64,000 nt of DNA from positions 310,001 to 374,000 of the forward strand of contig JACKAC010000001.1 in the NCBI GenBank assembly GCA_020635255.1, read 5' to 3'. The notes beneath the pieces were generated by a model. The model saw only the letters and a list, made by a program, of their open reading frames with translations. It was not told where the DNA came from and searched no databases. Positions 27,161-34,790 of this stretch are shown one piece after another. Source of the DNA: Ignavibacteriales bacterium. Its GTDB lineage: Bacteria > Bacteroidota > Ignavibacteria > Tepidaquicellales > Tepidaquicellaceae. Position numbers and translations under genes: made by a program. Every line of letters starts with the position of its first letter. The first letter of the stretch is position 1.

Positions 27161-29590
27161 ATGTCTGCAAAGAAAGTCTCACTCAATTCCGAAAGCGTTC
27201 ACGGTTCATATTACGCAGGAATTTTCCTCGTTTCCCTATCAACACTTTTACTGGAATTCACATACACAAGGATACTCTCCGTATCGCTCTGGTATCACTT
27301 TGCATTTATGATAATAAGTGTGGCACTGCTGGGATTCGGCGTAAGCGGTGTCGTACTATCCCTCAATAAAAAGCTGAAGCAGATCAAGACCGATAAACTG
27401 CTTACATTCCTTTCGATGTTCTTCGGGATATCGGTTATACTATCATTCATTATAATGAACCAGATCCCGTTCGATCCGTTCAGTTTATTAACGGATCCGG
27501 TACAGTTCATATTCTTACCAATATATTATTTGCTTATTACTGTTCCATTTTTCTTTTCGGGACTTATCATATCTGTTCTTCTGACAAAATTCAAAGCTGA
27601 GGTTTCGCGGTTATACTTCTTCGATCTCATCGGGGCAGGATTGTCATGTTTCGCATTTGTGCTTTTTATGCCAATGGTAGGCGGTAACGGAACTATTGTC
27701 TTTATTGCAATGCTAGGTTTTATATGCGCGATAATATTCGGGGTAAGGAATTATAAGAACTGGGCTTTCGCGGCATTTGTGCTGATACTTATAAGCAGTT
27801 CATTCCTTATTAATAAGGACGAAAGGTTCGCGATAAATTCGACTCCTAACAAGGTATTCGGGAATTACATTAAGGAGCGCCCGGACCTGAAGGTATTAAC
27901 TGAATGGAACACGATCTCCAAGATAGACGTCATGCGCGACGAGCAGGAATCGCCGGACGGGTATAACGTTTATCTTGCGATAATAGACAACGGCAACGCA
28001 AGCACAAATATCCCGAATGTAAAGACCCTTCCCCCGGAAACCAGACCGGCAGACGCTTCGAACCTTGCGTTTGCTCCACTGGACTCGGTGGATAAGACAT
28101 TCATAATAGGATCAGCGGGAGGCGGAGAGATACTTTCCTCTTTATATAACGGGTCGAATCTAGTAATAGGCGTAGAGATAAACGGGATATTGAACGATCT
28201 AATAAAGAGAGACCTTGTAAGCTGGACTGGCCCGCTCGTAAAAGACAACGATAAGGTTAAACTCATCACGGACGATGCGCGTTCGGTGATACGGAGCAAA
28301 CGAATCGCATACGATGTAATTATATCAGCTCACACTATCTCCGCATCGGCGGTATCCAGCGGGGCTATGAGCATGGTGGAAAATTACATTCTAACACAGG
28401 AAGCGGTAGAGGAGTATCTCGAGCATTTGTCTCCGGGGGGAGTGCTGTACATTTCACGTCCGGAAACACAGCTTCCAAAGCTGATCGCAACACTTAAGAA
28501 AGCCCGTCTGAATACAAGTAAAGGACTGGAGCAGAGCAAGGATAACTTTATTGTGTTCCGCCGTCCGCCGAATGATTTCGAGAGTGACAAGAGCTTCATG
28601 GCAGGAATAATCTATAAAAAGGATGGCTTTGATTACGACGAAATTGTTAAAGTGAAGAACGAAGCGGCGCTCCTCTCTATTAATATAGAGTATGACCCAT
28701 TATCAGACCAGGAAGGTATATACAGGGATCTGATAAAATCCGATAACATCGATGCAATTATAGAGAACTACAGCACGAACATAGAACCCGCGACGGACAA
28801 CAAACCTTACTTTGATAATAACATAGGATTTTCGCATCTGACACTTGAAGGAATAAAAGAAACTTTTGCTCAGGATGAGAAGGGCATACTGGCGTTAAAA
28901 GACAGACCGGTTGCGGAATCGACACTCATTGCCATATTATTACAGACGATCATTATAGCCGGACTTTTGATACTTCTCCCGTTGAGGAGGCTCACTAAAG
29001 AGGACAAGGGAAAGTTTAGCAGGAAATTCCTTATTTACTTCGGATGCCTGGGCGCGGGATACATCATGTTGCAGGTTTGTATGATACAAAAGTTCACACT
29101 ATTCCTGGGGCAGCCGGTTTACACACTTCTCACAGTAGTCGCGACTATGCTGGTATCATCGGGACTCGGGAGTATGTTTTCGATGAAGTTCTTCAATTTC
29201 ACAAGGTCTAAGCTAATAATCATATTTGGTATAATCGCTGCTCTGTCTATTGCTATCGGGCTATTGAATCCATTAATCTTCGATGCAATGGTGAGGGTAG
29301 ATCTAACGTGGAGAGTCGTTATCTCGGCACTGATAATAGCGCCGCTTGGATTTTTTATGGGTATGCCTTTCCCGATAGGGCTTTCATTAATAGAGGACGA
29401 CGAACGAAACTTCGCGGCGTTTGCGTGGGGAATAAACGGATTCTTTTCGGTGATTGGAACGGTGATAACGGTGATGCTGTCAATGATGACCGGGTTTGTG
29501 TTTATTTTTATTCTTGTTGCAGTCATTTACCTGATCGCGTTATATTTTGTTAATGCTAAATTTTCATCTTTAAAGAAAAGCACGGTATGA
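27161..29590 (+). CDS. Polytopic membrane protein fused to a spermidine-synthase-like domain
   Basis: The 809-residue protein has about seven membrane helices (residues 15-220), a soluble Rossmann-type domain (about 310-470) and a second membrane block (about 585-805). The soluble part has FIIGSAGGGEILSSL (SAM/dcSAM glycine loop), VIGVEING and ITDDARSVIRSKRIAYDVIISAHT, as in spermidine synthases, and belongs to the known group of 'fused MFS/spermidine synthase' proteins. Whether it transfers aminopropyl groups is unknown: the HPD/DxPxG residues of true spermidine synthase are not seen. The stop overlaps the pfkA start by 4 bases (ATGA). Confidence 0.85.
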   Translation: MSAKKVSLNSESVHGSYYAGIFLVSLSTLLLEFTYTRILSVSLWYHFAFMIISVALLGFGVSGVVLSLNKKLKQIKTDKLLTFLSMFFGISVILSFIIMNQIPFDPFSLLTDPVQFIFLPIYYLLITVPFFFSGLIISVLLTKFKAEVSRLYFFDLIGAGLSCFAFVLFMPMVGGNGTIVFIAMLGFICAIIFGVRNYKNWAFAAFVLILISSSFLINKDERFAINSTPNKVFGNYIKERPDLKVLTEWNTISKIDVMRDEQESPDGYNVYLAIIDNGNASTNIPNVKTLPPETRPADASNLAFAPLDSVDKTFIIGSAGGGEILSSLYNGSNLVIGVEINGILNDLIKRDLVSWTGPLVKDNDKVKLITDDARSVIRSKRIAYDVIISAHTISASAVSSGAMSMVENYILTQEAVEEYLEHLSPGGVLYISRPETQLPKLIATLKKARLNTSKGLEQSKDNFIVFRRPPNDFESDKSFMAGIIYKKDGFDYDEIVKVKNEAALLSINIEYDPLSDQEGIYRDLIKSDNIDAIIENYSTNIEPATDNKPYFDNNIGFSHLTLEGIKETFAQDEKGILALKDRPVAESTLIAILLQTIIIAGLLILLPLRRLTKEDKGKFSRKFLIYFGCLGAGYIMLQVCMIQKFTLFLGQPVYTLLTVVATMLVSSGLGSMFSMKFFNFTRSKLIIIFGIIAALSIAIGLLNPLIFDAMVRVDLTWRVVISALIIAPLGFFMGMPFPIGLSLIEDDERNFAAFAWGINGFFSVIGTVITVMLSMMTGFVFIFILVAVIYLIALYFVNAKFSSLKKSTV

Positions 29591-30621
29591 ATATAGGGAT
29601 TCTTACAAGCGGAGGCGACTGCCCCGGTTTAAATGCAGTTATAAGGGGGGCTGTGAGGAAAGCTCTCACGATTGGTTTTAAACCATACGGCATATACGCC
29701 GGGTGGAAGGGAATCATAGATGGAAATTACAAGGAGCTTACATTAAATGACGTGAGCGGTATTGTAAACAGGGGCGGTACTATAATAGGTTCTTCCAGAT
29801 ACAGCCCGTTCGAGCAGGTTAACGGTGAGGAGCTACTCATCGAGAAGATGAAGGAGTCGCCGCTGGATGCAATTATATGTGTAGGCGGAGAGGGTTCGAT
29901 GCACGTTGCGCAGATGGCGTATGAAGCAGGAATTAATGTAGTCGGTGTTCCGAAGACGATAGATAATGATATTTACGGAACGGATTATACATTTGGATTC
30001 GATACGGCGGTTAATATTGCGACGGAAGCGGTGGACAGGCTTCACACGACTGCGGAATCACATCACAGGGTAATGATACTGGAAGTAATGGGCAGGCACG
30101 CCGGATGGATAGCGCTCTACTCGGGTATTGCGGGAGGAGCGGATGCAATCGTTATTCCGGAAAAGAAGATCACAATAGACGATATATTAGAAGTCGTTCA
30201 AAGCAGAGCAGAAAGAGGTAAGCTCTTCTCTATAATAGTAATAGCAGAAGGCGCTGAATATATAATGGATGAGATAAAGGACATTTATATTGCGGAGAAC
30301 AAGTTCGATGACTTTGGTAGGAAGCGTCTCGGCGGAATTGCAAATTACCTGGCGGAAGAGATAGAGAAAAGGTCGGGTTTTGAATCGAGGGCAACGATAC
30401 TTGGTTACGTACAGCGGGGAGGTATGCCAACGGCTTTTGACAGGATGCTGGGTACGAGGTTTGGTGTTTATTCGGTGCGTATGGCGCAGGAGGGAAAGTT
30501 TGGCCGCATGGCGGCGCTAAAGGGGAGTTCGATAGACGACATCACTATAAAGGAAGCGATCAGCAAGCTGAAGACGGTAGATCTGAGCATTTATCAAACA
30601 GCAGAAGTATTTTTTAAATAA
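29587..30621 (+). CDS. pfkA: 6-phosphofructokinase
   Basis: The 344-residue enzyme phosphorylates fructose-6-phosphate. Motifs: LTSGGDCPGLNAVIRG, GGEGS (100-104), VPKTIDND (with catalytic Asp in TIDND), MGRHAGWIALYSG, GGADAIVIPE and LGYVQRGGMPTAFDR. The phosphoryl-donor site combines Gly after GGE with Lys123 in PKTIDND, a 'G plus K' pattern seen in the group-III enzymes of the actinobacterial type. The donor (ATP or PPi) cannot be stated safely from sequence. The start overlaps the previous gene by 4 bases. An APC permease follows 11 bases later. Confidence 0.95.
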   Translation: MNIGILTSGGDCPGLNAVIRGAVRKALTIGFKPYGIYAGWKGIIDGNYKELTLNDVSGIVNRGGTIIGSSRYSPFEQVNGEELLIEKMKESPLDAIICVGGEGSMHVAQMAYEAGINVVGVPKTIDNDIYGTDYTFGFDTAVNIATEAVDRLHTTAESHHRVMILEVMGRHAGWIALYSGIAGGADAIVIPEKKITIDDILEVVQSRAERGKLFSIIVIAEGAEYIMDEIKDIYIAENKFDDFGRKRLGGIANYLAEEIEKRSGFESRATILGYVQRGGMPTAFDRMLGTRFGVYSVRMAQEGKFGRMAALKGSSIDDITIKEAISKLKTVDLSIYQTAEVFFK

Positions 30622-30632
30622 AATACAAACCG

Positions 30633-32072
30633 ATGTCAAAAGCAATCCTGGAAGAAGAAATTCATCATAGCGGGCTTCTTCGTAAACTCGGACTGTGGAC
30701 TGCGTTCCTTGTTGTAATGAGTTCAATGATAGGATCAGGAATTTTTAAGAAGACCGCTCCAATGGCGGTCGAGCTTGATTCCGGCGGCATCCTTCTAATA
30801 TGCTGGCTTATAGCGGGCTTTATTACACTGATGGGGGCGGCGACAAATGCCGAAATAGCCGGACTGATCGCGGAGCCAGGCGGACAGTACGTTTATTTTA
30901 AAGAGATGTACGGCAGACCTTTCGCATTCATTTACGGGTGGTCATGTTTTTCGGTAATACAGTCCGCATCGATCGCTTCGATAGGATATGTTTTCGCGGA
31001 ATCGGTTAATGCAATAATACACCTTCCTACTCTAAGCGACAGTCTCTCCGGTTTTACTATATTTGGCTTATTTCAGCCGTTCGATAATTTTGGAGTGAAA
31101 GGTCTCACGATACTTACCATAATATTTCTAACCACTGCAAATTACCTCGGTGTTGTTTTCGGGGGTTATATTAATAATACATTTACAATTCTGAAAGTTA
31201 CGGGAATACTCGTTATTATCGTTCTCGGACTTGCTATAAGCGGTGGAAGTACAGAAAATATTGCACCTATCCTCGAAAATCCAAACGCGCAGTACGGCAC
31301 TTCACTGGGATTGTTTGGCGCAATGTTCGCGGCGATGCTGGGAGCATTCTGGGCTTACGACGGGTGGAATAACATCGGGTATCTCGGCGGTGAAGTGAAA
31401 AACGCAAAGCGGAATATACCGATAGCGCTATTCGGGGGTGTGAGCGCGGTGATAATTATTTACATGCTAACCAATTTTGTGTTTCTATATGTGATGCCGG
31501 TGGATGAAATAGTACAGATTGCCGGAGTAAAGAACAGTATTATAGGTGTCGAGGTAATGAGGAAGTTCCTCGGCAACGGCGGGGCATTCTTTATCTCGGT
31601 GCTGATCATGATTTCGACATTCGGGACGACAAACGGGACGATACTGGCTTCATCGAGGGTTTATTTCGCGATGGCACGCGACAAATTATTTTTTAAGTCA
31701 GCGGCATACACCCATCCTAAATTCAGAACTCCATACGTTTCGCTTTTGATTCAGGGAGTATGGGCTTGTCTACTGGTGCTGTCGGGAACGTTCGACCAGT
31801 TGACGGACATGCTGATATTTGCTTCATTTATATTTTACGGAGCGGGGGCGTTCGGCGTGTTTGTTCTCCGCAAGAAAATGAAAGACGCACACCGTCCTTA
31901 TAAGGTGTGGGGTTATCCATGGATACCGGCTATCTTTGTGCTGTTTTGCATAACACTTGTAGCAGTAACAATAATTCAGAATCCGCGTGACGCAGGTATA
32001 GGACTTCTCCTTGTACTGCTGGGCATCCCGTTCTATATATTCTGGAGAAAAGGCGCGAAGGAAGTCAAGTAA
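30633..32072 (+). CDS. APC-superfamily amino-acid permease
   Basis: The 479-residue protein has about 12 membrane helices. The first helix contains SSMIGSGIFKKTAPMA, the GSGIF unwound substrate-binding motif of APC transporters; AEIAGLIAEPGGQYVYFKEMYG and AYDGWNNIGYLGGEVKNAKRNIP are typical of the LAT (y+L/L-type) subgroup. It probably imports or exchanges neutral amino acids. The C terminus is short and basic. It follows pfkA closely; a palindrome-rich gap of 72 bases separates it from the metal exporter. Confidence 0.93.
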   Translation: MSKAILEEEIHHSGLLRKLGLWTAFLVVMSSMIGSGIFKKTAPMAVELDSGGILLICWLIAGFITLMGAATNAEIAGLIAEPGGQYVYFKEMYGRPFAFIYGWSCFSVIQSASIASIGYVFAESVNAIIHLPTLSDSLSGFTIFGLFQPFDNFGVKGLTILTIIFLTTANYLGVVFGGYINNTFTILKVTGILVIIVLGLAISGGSTENIAPILENPNAQYGTSLGLFGAMFAAMLGAFWAYDGWNNIGYLGGEVKNAKRNIPIALFGGVSAVIIIYMLTNFVFLYVMPVDEIVQIAGVKNSIIGVEVMRKFLGNGGAFFISVLIMISTFGTTNGTILASSRVYFAMARDKLFFKSAAYTHPKFRTPYVSLLIQGVWACLLVLSGTFDQLTDMLIFASFIFYGAGAFGVFVLRKKMKDAHRPYKVWGYPWIPAIFVLFCITLVAVTIIQNPRDAGIGLLLVLLGIPFYIFWRKGAKEVK

Positions 32073-32074
32073 GC

Positions 32075-32132
32075 GCAAATCATTTGCAATTAATAGTTTA
32101 TGTTGATTTCACTGTAAAAAGTAATTGCAAAT
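32075..32132. promoter_or_regulatory. Inverted-repeat cluster upstream of the CDF exporter (candidate metalloregulator operator)
   Basis: ATTTGCAATTA (32082-32092) and TAATTGCAAAT (32122-32132) are perfect 11-bp inverted repeats 29 bases apart. A third half-site, GCAAAT (32075-32080), forms a tight palindrome GCAAAT-C-ATTTGC with the first. The last copy ends 12 bases before the ATG at 32145. Clustered half-sites directly before a metal-efflux gene suggest a regulator of the Fur/ArsR/MerR kind. An alternative is a weak terminator for the permease. Confidence 0.5.
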
Positions 32133-32144
32133 TGCTACCTTATT

Positions 32145-33038
32145 TTGATGGCGCATAACCATTCACATAATCACTCATCCGGAGGAATTAAGTACGGTAA
32201 GGCGTTTGCAATCGGCATCGCACTTAATCTTATATTTATCGTTGTAGAGGTCATTTATGGTTTGGCGGCTAACTCGTCCGCTCTGCTGGCTGACGCAGGG
32301 CATAACGCCAGCGACGTGCTGAGCTTGTTTTTTGCGTGGGGCGCGGCATGGATCGCTCTCAGAAAACCCTCCGGTAAGTACACGTATGGTCTGCGCAGGA
32401 TAACGATACTTGTTTCTCTGCTTAACGCGGTCATATTGCTGATTGGTGTAGCGCTGATATTGATAGAGGCGATAGAGAAGATACAGAATCCTTCAGAGAT
32501 AGCGGGCGGTACGGTGATGATCGTTGCGGGTGTGGGTGTGATAATAAATGGTATTACGGCGATGATGTTTATGAAAGGGCAGAAGGAGGACCTTAATATT
32601 AAGGGCGCGTTCCTTCACATGGCGGCTGACGCAGGAGTGTCGCTGGGCGTAGTGATAGCGGGACTGTTAATTATGCTGTTTAATATATTGTGGATAGACC
32701 CGGTGATGAGCTTTGTGATCGTTGCGGTGATATTGTACAGCACGTGGGGGCTATTGGTGGATTCGCTTAATCTCGCGCTGGATGCGGTGCCAAAGGATAT
32801 CGACGTGCAGAAGGTGAGGAGCTACCTGGATTCGGTGAAGGGTGTAGAGGATGTGCACGACCTGCATATCTGGGCTATGAGCACTACACAGATCGCGCTG
32901 ACGGCGCACCTTGTTGTGCCGGAGGGATATAGTGATAATTTTATTGTCGATATAAGGGAGGAACTGGAGAAGAAGTTTGGGATAATACATACCACTCTCC
33001 AGGTAGAAAAGTCCGGCGCTAACTGCGACTGCTGTTAG
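32145..33038 (+). CDS. Cation diffusion facilitator (Zn/Co/Cd efflux)
   Basis: The 297-residue CDF protein has a His-rich N terminus (MMAHNHSHNHSSGG), six membrane helices, the metal site LLADAGHNASD in helix 2 and HMAADAG in helix 5, and a cytoplasmic ferredoxin-like domain (VEDVHDLHIWAMSTTQIALTAHL). It ends with CDCC, an extra thiol metal site. It is of the CzcD/ZitB type and likely exports zinc or related metals from the cytoplasm. Inverted repeats just upstream suggest metal control. The stop overlaps that of the convergent small membrane protein gene by 4 bases. Confidence 0.95.
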   Translation: MMAHNHSHNHSSGGIKYGKAFAIGIALNLIFIVVEVIYGLAANSSALLADAGHNASDVLSLFFAWGAAWIALRKPSGKYTYGLRRITILVSLLNAVILLIGVALILIEAIEKIQNPSEIAGGTVMIVAGVGVIINGITAMMFMKGQKEDLNIKGAFLHMAADAGVSLGVVIAGLLIMLFNILWIDPVMSFVIVAVILYSTWGLLVDSLNLALDAVPKDIDVQKVRSYLDSVKGVEDVHDLHIWAMSTTQIALTAHLVVPEGYSDNFIVDIREELEKKFGIIHTTLQVEKSGANCDCC

Positions 33039-33286
33039 GTGTTTTGGGATTCTACTTCTTTTACTGCTTTTTCTGCCGCATTCTTTGAAACTACCTTTAG
33101 CAGTACTGGTAATTGTACAAGGAAACTCAATACAATGGCAACCCATCCCCACGTCATCCAATCAACGCTTTTGATGTAAACTCCAAACAATAATCCAATC
33201 CCGAATCCGCCGAGGGTCTTGCCGAAGATGTGCATTATTATAATGTAGGTGGGGAGAGTCCTATAAGTTTTGAATATTGAAAACAT
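33035..33286 (-). CDS. Small membrane protein, unknown
   Basis: The 83-residue protein has two hydrophobic helices (about 16-37 and 45-65) and a charged C-terminal tail (KNAAEKAVKEVESQ). An AGGAG-like stretch (GCTCC on the plus strand) sits before its ATG. No family recognised. It overlaps the CDF gene tail-to-tail by 4 bases. The two helices with a Gly-rich first segment (GKTLGGFGIGLLFG) resemble small two-helix proteins common next to transporters, but a role would be a guess. Confidence 0.6.
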   Translation of the reverse strand: MFSIFKTYRTLPTYIIIMHIFGKTLGGFGIGLLFGVYIKSVDWMTWGWVAIVLSFLVQLPVLLKVVSKNAAEKAVKEVESQNT

Positions 33287-33378
33287 AATGCTCCTTTTTT
33301 ATAATATAAAAATATTGGTTGAGTATTGATAGGGGGATTGGTAGATTTAATCATACCAATAAATTTATTATAACATAT

Positions 33379-33900
33379 ATGAAAATATTATTTATCATAA
33401 TCTTTCTTTTTGAATACTCTTTGGTTATGGCGAATGATTCTTTAAAGTATAGAAATGCTTACGAGTATATTATAAATGAGCAGGAATTCAAATCATACTT
33501 CCCTCATTACAAGAATTCTGACGGATCAGTAAATGTGAAAGTGTCCCCCGAAAGGGTAAAGGATTATAAAAGTGTATCATTTAAAGATAAATGGTGTGAC
33601 TTCCAAGTTGGCCTACTAGGTGATGATACTCTAAAGTATTTAGAATCAATGTCGGATGTAGGGTATGACAGTTGTCGGTATATAATTTATTTTTCCAAAA
33701 TCGAAGAAGGAGTGATGGCAGCGGAGGTTGGATGGTATCAAGGAGAAATATTCTTAGTACACGATGATAAAATTATTACAAAAATTTATTCCTATGCGTA
33801 TAAAGACAATTGCCTTCTAGGCAATGTGATACAATATTATTTTAAATTTGATGGCGACGAGATAATAGACAAATGCAGTGTGCTCAAGGTGCGCGATTAA
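33379..33900 (+). CDS. Secreted protein of unknown function
   Basis: Start set at ATG 33379, giving 173 residues with a good signal peptide (MKILFIIIFLFEYSLVMAND); the longer ORF from 33319 puts 20 polar residues before the signal and is unlikely. The mature part has two Cys close in sequence (KWCDF, YDSC) plus two later (NCLL, KCSV), which suggests disulfides. No domain recognised. It is AT-rich and stands alone, with 76 bases before the next small gene. Confidence 0.55.
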   Translation: MKILFIIIFLFEYSLVMANDSLKYRNAYEYIINEQEFKSYFPHYKNSDGSVNVKVSPERVKDYKSVSFKDKWCDFQVGLLGDDTLKYLESMSDVGYDSCRYIIYFSKIEEGVMAAEVGWYQGEIFLVHDDKIITKIYSYAYKDNCLLGNVIQYYFKFDGDEIIDKCSVLKVRD

Positions 33901-33976
33901 CCCATTAAATATTCTCTTTATTATGTCGGAACTTTTAGATATGATTGGGCTATAAAAAGAAATAAACCAACAGCTT

Positions 33977-34684
33977 ATGAGGGCAATTAAGTTACTATTT
34001 TTACTTAGCGTATTTACACTTCCCGTTTTAGTATTCTATTCGTGCGAAAGCGATCCTATAACAAGTGTTAACCAGGATAACATTTACCAGATATATGATT
34101 GCAGGTATAATGCAGACTCGAACTGGACATATGCAAGAGCAACTTTCAGGTTGAACAATGCAAACGGATCTTATATTACACTAACAGGAGCTACCTCTGG
34201 CGTTACATTTAACGGAAATTCTATGACCGAGATATCCATCTTTGGCGTTGTTTATTATCAGTATGGAGTAGGCGGGTTTCAGAATCCATACCAGTATGTG
34301 TACACGGATGCAAACAGCAATACCTTTAGTAACTCGACAAGTCTGAGCAGTATGGCGATAAGTTTTCAGAGTCCGCCTACGGTTGTAATGCAATCATCAG
34401 GCACAACTTTTAATTTTACAAGTTCGGTTAATTCAGGTGAAAAGGTTACGCTCAACATATATAATGCAAGCAACGACTCCCTTGTTATACAAAGAGCTAA
34501 CCAAACCAACGGCAGTAATTCATTTTCGATAACATCGAGCGATCTGAGCCCTCTCACGACGGGCAATTACTATGCGCAACTATTGAGACAGGACCAGACA
34601 GGATTATCGCAACAGAATAGCGTTGGCGGAGTAATGAACCGGACATACGTTTCCGCAAAAGCGGCTTTTACTCTCACACCGTAA
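33977..34684 (+). CDS. Lipoprotein of unknown function, beta-rich
   Basis: The 235-residue protein has a lipoprotein signal with lipobox FYSC (Cys about 24). The body is low in charge and rich in Ser, Asn and Thr with alternating strands (GSYITLTGATSGVTFNG, FTSSVNSGEKVTLNIYNAS), like immunoglobulin-type or fibronectin-like surface lipoproteins. The C-terminal half has a GEKVTLNIYNA...TTGNYYAQLL pattern typical of Ig-like domains. It is followed by a strong terminator. Function unknown. Confidence 0.65.
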   Translation: MRAIKLLFLLSVFTLPVLVFYSCESDPITSVNQDNIYQIYDCRYNADSNWTYARATFRLNNANGSYITLTGATSGVTFNGNSMTEISIFGVVYYQYGVGGFQNPYQYVYTDANSNTFSNSTSLSSMAISFQSPPTVVMQSSGTTFNFTSSVNSGEKVTLNIYNASNDSLVIQRANQTNGSNSFSITSSDLSPLTTGNYYAQLLRQDQTGLSQQNSVGGVMNRTYVSAKAAFTLTP

Positions 34685-34705
34685 GTTTATTGCAAAAGAA
34701 TATCG

Positions 34706-34739
34706 AGCCCCGGTGGATATCCATTTCGGGGCTTTTTTT
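34706..34739 (+). terminator. Strong rho-independent terminator
   Basis: AGCCCCG (34706-34712) pairs with CGGGGCT (34727-34733 region), followed by a run of T to 34739. It ends the lipoprotein gene 33977-34684. Confidence 0.88.
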
Positions 34740-34790
34740 ATTTCAATTTTCACCGTATGGGGTTATCTTAGTTAAATTTAAACATCAAGT

